A stretch of DNA of 64,000 nt from Hyphomicrobium sp. (GCA_030148425.1 JASBTM010000003.1:62001-126000); one strand, 5' to 3'; numbered from the stretch's first letter, positions 28,351 through 36,616 are shown. A program made the numbers and translations. Notes: a model not told the origin generated them from the sequence alone.

Positions 28351-29898
28351 TCAGTCGTTCAAGACCATGCGACCGATACGGGCGTGGGCCGCAGGCGCCA
28401 GGAACCGGAGCGCAAGGCCCCAGACCAGACCGACGCCCAAGATGACGAAGGCAATGAGCGGAATGCGGCTGCCGAAGCTGCCCGTGCCGCCGAACGTCTC
28501 CAGGTTCACAACCAGCAGGTAGACGAGATAGACCTGCGAGAAGAATGCGATGACCGGAGCGATAAGGCCAGCGAAGACGTTCACTTCACCCGGATGGTTA
28601 GCCCGGAAGTAGACGATGATCGCGATCGATACCACGGCCTGCAGAATAAGCAGCAGCATCGTTCCGAGAACGGCGAGCATCGTATAGACGCCGAGGTATG
28701 CTTGGGCATTGGGGTCGTTCGTTCCGGCAAAGTAGGCGAACAAAATGATCCACAAGGCAGCAAACAGTGTCTGGACTACAGATGCCACGTGGGGGCTCTT
28801 GTGCGTCGGATGCGTCTTACCGAGAACGCCTGGCAGCACACCTTCACGACCCAGGGAGTACATGTAGCGGGCGGCCGTGTTGTGAAAGGCCATGCTGCAG
28901 GCAAAGGAACTCGTCAGAATAAGAACGGCCATCGCCTCGGTTGCCCACTGGCCGACGAATTCTGTCAGAGGCGAAAGGAAGAAATTGCCCGAGTCGGCGA
29001 CGGCCTTGGCAAGCATGTCGCCTTCGGTCGGATAAGCCGAAATCGCGCACCAGCTGGTGATGATGTAGAAGATGCCGAGGCCGATGACGGAGTAGTAGAG
29101 CGAGCGCGGGATGACGTACTTCGGATCGACCGATTCTTCGGCGTAGTTCGGCGCCATTTCGAAGCCGACCCACGACCAGAAGGCCATGAAGACGCCGACA
29201 GCCGCTGCGCCTGCCGCAATATCGGTCGTACCGACTTTCTGCGCGGCGACCGGTGTCATGACGTGAAGGACATTCAGCGCTTCGAGATTGAAGGCGCCAG
29301 GGCCTTTAGCGAGAAAAATGCCGACGTCGAAGATCGTCAACATGATCACTTCGAACACCAGAGCGGCGCCCAAGACCTTCACCGACAGCTGCACGTCCTG
29401 ATAGGAGAGGAACGAGCTGAGAGCGACCACGAAGAGGGCGAGATAGACCCACGGAACGTTGATTCCGAAGTGCGATTGAAGCCAAGAGTTGCCAAAAAAC
29501 GCGAACAGGCCGGTGAGGGAGGCTTCGAACACGCTGTAGGATGCGAGCGAAGCAAAGCCCGCGGCCATGCCGACATCACGTCCCAGCCCCAAGCTGATGA
29601 ACGAATAAAAACCGCCGACGGACGAGACCTTGCTCGCCATGGCTGCGTATCCGACGGAAAAGATGGTCAACACAATCGTGGCGAGAAGGAAGGCGGCGGG
29701 AACATAGAGGCCATTGCCGAAACCGGCGGCAAACGGCACGTTGCCGAGCATGGCGGACTCAGGCGCTGCGCCGGTGACCGTCAAGAACAACACGCCGATC
29801 AGGCCGATCGCTTTAGAGTGGAGCTTATCGACTGAGGCGTCCTTACTTACGTCGAAGCTTTCTTGGGCTTCGAGAGCACTTGCGTTAGGTGATGTCAC
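28351..29898 (-). CDS. APC-family amino acid/polyamine/amine permease
   Basis: A 515-residue secondary transporter with about twelve to fourteen membrane segments. The N-terminal APC signature is GLIGVLFLTVTGAAPESAMLGNVPFA, followed by VSSVGGFYSFISLGLG. Relatives import amino acids, polyamines, ethanolamine or amino alcohols, usually by proton symport. Position next to the dehydratase-hydrolase operon and the SDR suggests import of the compound broken down here. A perfect palindrome GTACGCGTAC (29965-29974) lies 67 bases before the start and may be a control site. Confidence 0.85.
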   Translation of the reverse strand: MTSPNASALEAQESFDVSKDASVDKLHSKAIGLIGVLFLTVTGAAPESAMLGNVPFAAGFGNGLYVPAAFLLATIVLTIFSVGYAAMASKVSSVGGFYSFISLGLGRDVGMAAGFASLASYSVFEASLTGLFAFFGNSWLQSHFGINVPWVYLALFVVALSSFLSYQDVQLSVKVLGAALVFEVIMLTIFDVGIFLAKGPGAFNLEALNVLHVMTPVAAQKVGTTDIAAGAAAVGVFMAFWSWVGFEMAPNYAEESVDPKYVIPRSLYYSVIGLGIFYIITSWCAISAYPTEGDMLAKAVADSGNFFLSPLTEFVGQWATEAMAVLILTSSFACSMAFHNTAARYMYSLGREGVLPGVLGKTHPTHKSPHVASVVQTLFAALWIILFAYFAGTNDPNAQAYLGVYTMLAVLGTMLLLILQAVVSIAIIVYFRANHPGEVNVFAGLIAPVIAFFSQVYLVYLLVVNLETFGGTGSFGSRIPLIAFVILGVGLVWGLALRFLAPAAHARIGRMVLND

Positions 29899-30070
29899 GT
29901 TGGCTACTCCCCCTGGGTTGCGGTCATCCGAACATCCAGGAACTGTCCGGAGCGAGTTAAGAACGTACGCGTACTATCAGGCTGTCGTCTGCGGCTCAGC
30001 GCCCTCGATAATGGTGTGCCAGGTGGGTCGCACATGAATTCCGAGCGTATATGTGCGCCGCAAAGCGGGG

Positions 30071-30090
30071 TTTGACATTGCGCTGTCAAA
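30071..30090. promoter_or_regulatory. Inverted-repeat operator candidate TTTGACA-N6-TGTCAAA
   Basis: A perfect 7-bp inverted repeat with a 6-base spacer, 13 bases past the hydrolase stop and about 170 bases before the permease start. Each arm contains a TTGACA-like -35 box, so a bound regulator would occlude promoters on both strands. Confidence 0.45.
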
Positions 30091-30102
30091 ACTTGACCTA
30101 AC

Positions 30103-30798
30103 TTAGTCCAGACCCATGATCTTCTTGAGCTCTGTGCTCGACATGACGTGACAGTAGATCATGTTCATGATCTCGAGCTCCTTATGGTGAAGCTCGTCCG
30201 AACCGGCGGCGCAACAGTCTTCCACAACGACGACTGAAAAGCTTTCGTCAGCCAGACTCCGGACCGTCGAAGCGACGCATTGGTCGGTAAAGATTCCGCA
30301 GCAAACCACCGTTTTGATGCCAAGATTAGTGAGGATCAGCCGCAAATTCGTGCCCGTCAGAGCACTGTCGGTTGTCTTCGTGACGACGATTTCATCGCCG
30401 ACCGGCGCGAGTTCTGGGACGATCTGCGACGGCAGTTCGTCCTTCGGCAGCAGCAGGTTGTTCCAGCCCGGCATCTTCTGCGATAGCGACCGGTCTCGCC
30501 CGTCCTTGGTGTGGCAGGCGATACGGGCGAAGAGGCATTCGATGCCGTTATCGCGGAATGTGGCGAGCAAGTCTTTGGTACGCGGCAGGACGGTCTGATG
30601 CATACGGTCGTGGAATGGTGTCCAGGCGTCGTACCGGCGCTGATCTTCGGGCGAGAGCGAGGTCCGTTCCGGACGCTCGAGGTAGGTGTTCTGGACATCG
30701 ATGATCAGGAGGGCGGTGTGGGCTTTGGCAAGGTCGGGATCGGCTGGTTCCGGAGCGCCGTCGTAGTAGATGGATCGGTAGTCTGTCTTCCAGCTCAT
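30103..30798 (-). CDS. Isochorismatase-like cysteine hydrolase
   Basis: A 231-residue cysteine hydrolase. The catalytic triad candidates are Asp in LLIIDVQNTY, Lys in VVTKTTDSAL and the nucleophile in GIFTDQCVASTVRSL. The family splits amide or N-carbamoyl bonds (biuret, N-carbamoylsarcosine, ureidoacrylate) or isochorismate. The track ORF starts 41 codons earlier within the dehydratase small-subunit gene; ATG 30798 (MSWKTDYRS) is the plausible start, 10 bases after that gene. Operon membership with diol dehydratase is unusual; it may release the true diol or amine substrate from an amide. Confidence 0.82.
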   Translation of the reverse strand: MSWKTDYRSIYYDGAPEPADPDLAKAHTALLIIDVQNTYLERPERTSLSPEDQRRYDAWTPFHDRMHQTVLPRTKDLLATFRDNGIECLFARIACHTKDGRDRSLSQKMPGWNNLLLPKDELPSQIVPELAPVGDEIVVTKTTDSALTGTNLRLILTNLGIKTVVCCGIFTDQCVASTVRSLADESFSVVVVEDCCAAGSDELHHKELEIMNMIYCHVMSSTELKKIMGLD

Positions 30799-30808
30799 GC
30801 AGGACCTT

Positions 30809-31237
30809 TCAATAACGCTTTTTGTAGAGGGAGCGGCGTTCGTAGACGTCGGCGGCTTCCTCGATGAAGGCAGCGACGCCTTCCGCCCCATAGACATCGC
30901 GAAGCTCTTTCGCCGCGGCAAGAAGTTCGTCCTTGGAGCCCGCGCGTCCGGGGCGCAGCAGCTCGTAGGTTCTCATGATGACGTCTTGCGGCACGTCGAC
31001 CAATTCGGCGCCGCGCTCGAAGTTGGCGGCCAGCGTCGGCCGTCCCGCCGCTTTGGAGATTTCCGCCTGCTGGCGGAGCGCCCGGCCCGTGATGCGCAGA
31101 TCTTCGAGCGTCACCCGGTCGGAGAGAACGGCGTCGAGGCCGATATCGTCGAGCGTTTTGCCGGCTTTCGTCTCGACGATCTCGGGACGCTTTTCGGCAA
31201 GCGGGTAGTCCGCAACAGTAAGGGTTTTGTCGCTCAT
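30809..31237 (-). CDS. Diol/glycerol dehydratase small subunit (PduE/DhaB3-like)
   Basis: Small (gamma) subunit of coenzyme-B12-dependent diol/glycerol dehydratase. The 142-residue protein matches PduE from VADYPLAEKRPEIVETKAGKTLDD through LRITGRALRQQAEISKAAGR and NFERGAELVDVPQD to the C-terminus. It lacks the roughly 30-residue N-terminal extension of the Klebsiella/Salmonella subunit, as the fused medium part also does. Its start overlaps the stop of the large-medium fusion as ATGA, so the two polypeptides are made together. Confidence 0.92.
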   Translation of the reverse strand: MSDKTLTVADYPLAEKRPEIVETKAGKTLDDIGLDAVLSDRVTLEDLRITGRALRQQAEISKAAGRPTLAANFERGAELVDVPQDVIMRTYELLRPGRAGSKDELLAAAKELRDVYGAEGVAAFIEEAADVYERRSLYKKRY

Positions 31238-33516
31238 GCCGCGGCTCCGAGGAATTTGATGTCGATCTCTTCCGGCTCCGCGCCTTCGGACGTCATCTCG
31301 GTTTCGATCGCGTAGATCATCGAAACGCGGGCGTGGTAGCGCGACCCCATCGCTTCGCCGCGCGTCGGCACGATGACGGGCTCCGGCATCTCGCCGAGGG
31401 CGTAGGCAGCGGCATTGAGGCCCATGCGTTTGTAATGCTCGAGCTTCGTGATGGGCGAGTTCGAGAAGAGTTCGAGATTGTTATGCGGTAGCCGGTCTTT
31501 CTGGTGGATGACCGCGGTGCCTTTGGCCTGGATGCCAATGCCGACTCCGGATCCAGCAAGACGCGCGGCGCTCAGGCCCAAGAACGACGTATCTGCCGTG
31601 TGGCGCATGCGGACGACGCGCGCGGTACATCCGCCCTCAGCGATACCGGCGATCAGCACCCGCAAAATGGCTGAAAGCGGATGCCCGGCGACGGTCTGGA
31701 ATAGCTTCACCCCGAAAGCCGGGCTTATGCCGATGACGACCTCGCGCGGGTTGGCGGTGACGGCTGCAGGTCCGACCGGACGATAAGCGATGCGGGTGAC
31801 CTCCGCCGGGCGGAATTGAGCTTCGCCGCGCAGCACCTCCTGACGCGTCAGCACATCGCGGATGGCGACAATCTCTTCCCGGCGGCCTTCGCTGACGCGG
31901 TAGCCGGTTCCCGGTCCTTGATAATCATTTGGATCGTTGACGGCGCTGACGATCTTACCGTCCCGGATCATTGCAGATGTCTGCAGGTAATCGCCCGAAA
32001 CGCGAAGGCGGACGAGTTTTAGCAGGTTATCTGCCTCTTCTCGGAAGCCACGCGCGGCGAGCGCCTTGATGACGTCGATCACGGTGATCGAGCGGGCGAA
32101 GATGCTTTCGCTGATCATCGCGACGTCACGGCCGGAAAACGTGCGCGTTTCGTCGGAGCCTGAGGCCGCGATAACGCTTTGTTTCATGTCTGCGGTCGGC
32201 TTTGCCAGTCCAAGCTCTTCGAGCACGGCGCTGATAGCGTCGACGGCGCGGGCTCTCAGCTCCATGATGCGGGCTTCGCCGATCGGGGTCAGGCCGCCGT
32301 CGGCTTCGAAATCGCGCTGAAGGACAAGGTAATCCTCAAGCTCTTCGCCATTGAGCAACGAAGGGTTGAAGGAGTTGTCGTACTTCAGGATCGAGCCGAA
32401 GCCGGAGCAGATGAGATCCGAACCTGCGATGAGATAGGGCAGAATTTTCGCGCCGACACGGATTTCGGATTCCGTGGCACGTGCGTCGTTGCCGGAAGCA
32501 CATTCAAGGTCGAGCCAGACCGCAATCAAATTTTCTGCCATCAGTTCGCGCATGCCGCCCGGCACCGTGCAGGTGACGGGGGCGCCATCGACGCCGCCGT
32601 TCTGCGTGCCCTGAACGCCCATGGCGCGCTGCAGACAGAGACAACGGGCTTCAAGATAAAGAAGGGATTTGCTTTCGTGAAATCCCATCAGCAACTCGGA
32701 TCCGGCACCGGATGTGCAGCGCATCTTGATGCCACGAGACGCGTAGGCTGCCGCGAGAAACGCTTTCGACCAGGGTGTATCGTCGCCGTCGATGAAGCTT
32801 TTCTCGGTGCCGTAGACCGAAAGGGTTTCGGCATACGAGGTGAAGCCTGCCATGCCGATCTTCAGCTCTTCGGCTTCCTCGCTGGAGCACTGGAACAGCG
32901 TGCCCCAGCGGCCGACGGACGCCCCGACGGCGCACGCGACGGCGTTCGACCACGAATTGCGCGCGACGCGCATTGTCGTTTCGATTTCGTCGAAGCCGAA
33001 CGCCACGGCGGTTGCGGCGTCGGCCGCCATCTGCAGCGGATCGTCCTTCGCGTTCGTTACGTGCGCCTGATTGCCTGGCGTTTGACGCGCCCGCATTTTG
33101 CCGTAGGCAAAGGCGATTTCGAGAGACGACAGGTGCGCGACGACCTCGGCGAGCTTGGCGGGAGTCATACCGTGCGCTAAGCGAACAAGGGTGCTGCGCG
33201 GCACGTTCATATCGACCAACATCCGCGCGACCTCGATCGAGGGCATGGCCATCGCTTCAGGCGCGATCTCGGGATCGAGATGGTACTTGGATATAAAGAT
33301 GTCGATCATATCGAAGTCGCGGACGGCGATGCCATCCATCGACTCGACGACGCCGCTGCCCATCGCGAGCCCCGGCTTTGGATCATAGGGGCTGTTAAAG
33401 GCAGCGAAGCCGCTCGCCGCGTCCTCGGCGGCGAACTTGTCGAGGCGAAGCGGCCTCTCGTCCCAGTCGGAAAACCGCTTCCAGCGATTGGCGCGTATGT
33501 GCGATTCTTCCGTCAT
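31234..33516 (-). CDS. B12-dependent diol/glycerol dehydratase, large and medium subunits fused
   Basis: Adenosylcobalamin radical enzyme that converts 1,2-diols or glycerol to aldehydes. Residues 1 to about 575 match PduC; residues about 591-760 match the cobalamin-binding medium subunit PduD (VVIGISPAFG, GSGVGIGIQAKGTAVIH). From memory of Klebsiella oxytoca PduC, catalytic residues Gln141, His143, Glu170, Glu221, Gln296, Asp335 and Ser362 are all present at a constant +9 offset (Gln150, His152, Glu179, Glu230, Gln305, Asp344, Ser371). Pocket residues Ser301 and Gln336 are replaced by Asp310 and Ala345. The N-terminal microcompartment-targeting part of PduD is absent. Start 33516 (MTEESH) excludes 49 unrelated residues of the track ORF. 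No reactivase gene is in the window. Confidence 0.92.
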   Translation of the reverse strand: MTEESHIRANRWKRFSDWDERPLRLDKFAAEDAASGFAAFNSPYDPKPGLAMGSGVVESMDGIAVRDFDMIDIFISKYHLDPEIAPEAMAMPSIEVARMLVDMNVPRSTLVRLAHGMTPAKLAEVVAHLSSLEIAFAYGKMRARQTPGNQAHVTNAKDDPLQMAADAATAVAFGFDEIETTMRVARNSWSNAVACAVGASVGRWGTLFQCSSEEAEELKIGMAGFTSYAETLSVYGTEKSFIDGDDTPWSKAFLAAAYASRGIKMRCTSGAGSELLMGFHESKSLLYLEARCLCLQRAMGVQGTQNGGVDGAPVTCTVPGGMRELMAENLIAVWLDLECASGNDARATESEIRVGAKILPYLIAGSDLICSGFGSILKYDNSFNPSLLNGEELEDYLVLQRDFEADGGLTPIGEARIMELRARAVDAISAVLEELGLAKPTADMKQSVIAASGSDETRTFSGRDVAMISESIFARSITVIDVIKALAARGFREEADNLLKLVRLRVSGDYLQTSAMIRDGKIVSAVNDPNDYQGPGTGYRVSEGRREEIVAIRDVLTRQEVLRGEAQFRPAEVTRIAYRPVGPAAVTANPREVVIGISPAFGVKLFQTVAGHPLSAILRVLIAGIAEGGCTARVVRMRHTADTSFLGLSAARLAGSGVGIGIQAKGTAVIHQKDRLPHNNLELFSNSPITKLEHYKRMGLNAAAYALGEMPEPVIVPTRGEAMGSRYHARVSMIYAIETEMTSEGAEPEEIDIKFLGAAA

Positions 33517-33541
33517 GGCATGTGTTCTCGGTAAAGGAGTG

Positions 33542-33556
33542 CCCGATTCAATCGGG
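33542..33556. promoter_or_regulatory. Operator candidate CCCGATT-C-AATCGGG upstream of the dehydratase
   Basis: A perfect 15-base pseudopalindrome 25 bases before the dehydratase start, inside the divergent region shared with the class-III PLP enzyme gene. The position suits a repressor site or a 5'-UTR hairpin. Confidence 0.4.
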
Positions 33557-33761
33557 GTCCACGATAACCCGGCCGCGACGCCCGCGTTTGACCTCAGCCC
33601 CCTCGAAGTTGACGGGTTTCGCTCGCAGTCCGCGCGAGACTGGCGTTGGAACTGAACAGACATGCCGAACGCCGGTCAAGCTGGAAGACGCCGGACAGCC
33701 TATAGTGGCGCGAAAATCGTGCAGAGCCGCACGCATCGTTAGGGAGCCGGTTTGAGGCAGC

Positions 33762-35099
33762 ATGGAAGCAACGAAGAAAATCCTCGAGCTCAACGCCTTC
33801 GACATGAACACGGCGGAAGGACTGTCGGCGGAGGTGACGAGCCTCGTCAAACGCCGGAAAGAAACCTTCGGTCCGGCGTCGATGCTGTTCTACGAGCGGC
33901 CGCTCAATCTCGTTCGCGGCGAAGGCGTCTGGCTTCACGACGCGGACGGGACCCGGTATCTCGACGCCTATAACAATGTGCCGTCGGTTGGGCATTGCCA
34001 TCCGCGTGTCGTTGAGGCCGTTTCCCACCAGTTCGGGGCGCTTAACACGCACACGCGCTATCTCTATTCGAATATCTACACCTACGCCGAGCGGCTGCTC
34101 GGCACGATGCCGGGCGCTGTCTCGAACATCGTCTTCACCTGCACGGGAAGCGAGAGCGCCGATTTTGCCCTTCGCGTCGCCCGCGCGGTGACAGGGGGAA
34201 CGGGTTTCATCGTTACCGACAACGCCTATCACGGCAACACGTCGGCAGTGACGGAGATTTCGCCTTCCTCCGCCAGCGCGGAGCCTCGGCCACCTTATGT
34301 GCGTGTGGTTGCTGCGCCGGATACCTATCGCGAAAAGATCGAGAAGGTCGGACCTCGCTTGGCGAACGATGTCCGTGCGGCGATTGCAAAGATGGCGGCG
34401 GACGGCATTCGTTTCGCGGGGTTCATTGCCGACAGTATCTTCTCCAGCGATGGGGTGTTTCCGGGCGAGCCGGGGTTCCTGCAGGAAACCTTGGAAGCCG
34501 TTCACGAGGCGGGAGGGCTCTATATCGCGGACGAGGTGCAGCCGGGCTTCGGCCGGACTGGCGAGAAGATGTGGGGTTTCGACCGTCATGGTCTCGTGCC
34601 CGATATGGTGGTGATGGGTAAGCCGATGGGGAATGGCTTCCCTATGGGCGGCGTCGCTATCAAGCCGGATCTTCTCAAAGCATTCGGCGCGAAGTCAGGC
34701 TATTTCAACACATTCGGCGGCAACCCCGTCGCGGCCGCGGCAGGTCTTGCGGTGCTGGACGTTCTGGAAGGCGAAGGGCTGCAACAGAACAGCCTCGAGA
34801 CGGGCGCCTATCTGCGGACCGAAATTCGTATCGCCGGAGCCGACGGCGGGTGCGTGGGCGACGTACGCGGTTCGGGGCTTTATATCGGCGTCGACATCGT
34901 CAAGGATCGCCAGTCGCGCGAGCCGGATCGGGGCATGGCCGAGACTATTGTGAACGGGATGCGCGACCGGAACATTCTTATCGGGATCGCTGGCGGGCAT
35001 GGGAATGTCTTGAAGATCCGTCCGCCGCTCTGCTTTACTCGCGAGCATGCCGATATTTTCATTGAGGGATTGAAAGGCGCGTTGGCCGACGCATCGTAA
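33762..35099 (+). CDS. Class-III PLP enzyme, probable amino-alcohol-phosphate phospho-lyase (aminotransferase family)
   Basis: A 445-residue fold-type I PLP enzyme of the class-III aminotransferase family. The PLP lysine is Lys287 in VMGKPMGNGFPMGG and the cofactor aspartate is in LYIADEVQPGFGRTG. The segment YLDAYNNVPSVGHCHPRVVEAV, with its NNV in place of the usual aminotransferase pattern, resembles ethanolamine-phosphate phospho-lyases, which remove phosphate and ammonia from O-phospho amino alcohols to give an aldehyde. An APH-family kinase and aldehyde dehydrogenases nearby fit that reading; an ordinary omega-aminotransferase remains possible. It is divergent from the dehydratase and overlaps the next aldehyde dehydrogenase frame by one base. 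Confidence 0.78.
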   Translation: MEATKKILELNAFDMNTAEGLSAEVTSLVKRRKETFGPASMLFYERPLNLVRGEGVWLHDADGTRYLDAYNNVPSVGHCHPRVVEAVSHQFGALNTHTRYLYSNIYTYAERLLGTMPGAVSNIVFTCTGSESADFALRVARAVTGGTGFIVTDNAYHGNTSAVTEISPSSASAEPRPPYVRVVAAPDTYREKIEKVGPRLANDVRAAIAKMAADGIRFAGFIADSIFSSDGVFPGEPGFLQETLEAVHEAGGLYIADEVQPGFGRTGEKMWGFDRHGLVPDMVVMGKPMGNGFPMGGVAIKPDLLKAFGAKSGYFNTFGGNPVAAAAGLAVLDVLEGEGLQQNSLETGAYLRTEIRIAGADGGCVGDVRGSGLYIGVDIVKDRQSREPDRGMAETIVNGMRDRNILIGIAGGHGNVLKIRPPLCFTREHADIFIEGLKGALADAS

Positions 35100-35134
35100 T
35101 GGCCAGCTCAGCGTTTCATTCAGCAGGAGCCTCT

Positions 35135-36607
35135 ATGCAATCGAAGCTTTTCATCGACGGAGCGTGGACGGATGCCCGCGATGGTGGAACGCTCGACGTC
35201 ATCAATCCGGCCAACGAGCAGGTGTTTCACAAATGCGCCGCCGGAACCGCTGCGGACATCGATGCTGCGGTCGCCGCCGCCAAAGCGGCTATGGCAGGAC
35301 CTTGGGCGCGGACCACTGGCAAGGATCGAGCCGGATATCTGCGCGCCATCGCCGCGAAAATCGAAGAGCAGAAGCAGGCGCTCGCTGAGATTGAGGTCCG
35401 CGACAACGGCAAGCCGCTGCCGGAGGCGCTGTGGGACGTTGGCGACGCGGCTTACTGCTTCAATCTTTATGCGACCTACGCCGAGGAGCTTGACGGCAGA
35501 CAAGGGGAGATTGTCGGTGTTCCAGATGACCGCTTTCAGTCGCGTGTGAAGTACATGCCGGCGGGAGTCGCGGGTCTCATCGTGCCGTGGAATTATCCGC
35601 TGCTGATGGCGGCGTGGAAGGTGGCGCCAGCTATTGCTGCCGGTTGCGCGATCGTATTAAAGCCGTCGGAATATACGCCGCTGACGGCGCTCGAACTCGC
35701 GCGGATCGCGGCCGAAGCCGGTCTCCCGAACGGTGTCCTGAATGTCGTGACGGGTTACGGCGCGACGGCGGGCGCGTGTCTCTCGGCGCATCCGGATGTT
35801 CGGAAACTTGCCTTTACCGGCTCTGTGCCGACCGGAATTGCCGTTGCGTCCGCGGCGGCGCGCGATGTCAAGAGTGTGAGCCTTGAGCTTGGCGGCAAGT
35901 CGCCGATCGTCGTTTTTGACGATGCCGACATCGAGCAGACCGTCGAATGGGTGATGTTCGGCATTTTCTGGAACCAGGGTCAGGTCTGCAGCGCGACCTC
36001 GCGGATGATTGTCGAGAAGGGCATCGCGCCGAAGTTGATCGACCGGCTGTCGGAAGAGGCTAAGAAAATCACTATCGGCGACGGCATGGCGGCGGGGACG
36101 TTGCTCGGACCGCTCGTGAGCAGGGCGCAGTATCAGAAGGTGCTGAGCTATATCGACATCGGTAGAAGCGAGGCGACGCTGGTGACAGGCGGTGCGCGGC
36201 CATCGCATCTCAACGAAGGGTACTTTCTGGAGCCGACGATATTCGCCGATGTTTCGCCAAGCGCGCGGATCTGGAAAGAAGAAATCTTCGGGCCGGTTCT
36301 CGCCGTTTCGACTTTTGAAACTGAAGATGAAGCCGTGAAGCTTGCCAACGACAGTGAGTTCGGTCTGGCGGCCGCAGTCATGTCTGGGGATCACAAGCGC
36401 GCGGAGCGCGTGGCCGATGCGTTCGAGGCCGGTGTCGTCTGGATCAACTGCTCGCAGCCAAACTTTCTCGAGCCGCCTTGGGGCGGCGTCAAGAAAAGTG
36501 GCGTTGGCCGCGAGCTCGGGACGTGGGGACTCAACAACTTTCTTGAGCCCAAGCAGATCACCAAATATCTGAGCCGCGACCCGTGGGGCTGGTACCTGAA
36601 GGGGTGA
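35135..36607 (+). CDS. NAD-dependent aldehyde dehydrogenase
   Basis: A 490-residue aldehyde dehydrogenase with the catalytic cysteine in NQGQVCSATSR and the general base in SLELGGKSPIVV, hence hydrolytic (acid-forming) rather than CoA-acylating like PduP. The track start ATG 35099 overlaps the preceding stop (TAATG), but ATG 35135 has AGGAG five bases upstream and gives the family-like MQSKLFIDGAW, so I prefer it. As second gene of the phospho-lyase operon it most likely oxidises the aldehyde formed by that enzyme and/or by the dehydratase. Confidence 0.88.
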   Translation: MQSKLFIDGAWTDARDGGTLDVINPANEQVFHKCAAGTAADIDAAVAAAKAAMAGPWARTTGKDRAGYLRAIAAKIEEQKQALAEIEVRDNGKPLPEALWDVGDAAYCFNLYATYAEELDGRQGEIVGVPDDRFQSRVKYMPAGVAGLIVPWNYPLLMAAWKVAPAIAAGCAIVLKPSEYTPLTALELARIAAEAGLPNGVLNVVTGYGATAGACLSAHPDVRKLAFTGSVPTGIAVASAAARDVKSVSLELGGKSPIVVFDDADIEQTVEWVMFGIFWNQGQVCSATSRMIVEKGIAPKLIDRLSEEAKKITIGDGMAAGTLLGPLVSRAQYQKVLSYIDIGRSEATLVTGGARPSHLNEGYFLEPTIFADVSPSARIWKEEIFGPVLAVSTFETEDEAVKLANDSEFGLAAAVMSGDHKRAERVADAFEAGVVWINCSQPNFLEPPWGGVKKSGVGRELGTWGLNNFLEPKQITKYLSRDPWGWYLKG

Positions 36608-36616
36608 AGGCCGGTG

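Noticed and set aside
28384-29835. 483-codon plus-strand ORF opposite the APC permease
   Set aside because: Charged, low-complexity shadow; the permease has clear membrane segments and its own terminator.
31234-33516. Possibility that the dehydratase fusion is a sequencing or frameshift artefact
   Set aside because: The frame is open throughout with a plausible linker (about residues 575-590) and conserved motifs before and after; an artefact would need precise loss of a stop and intergenic DNA.
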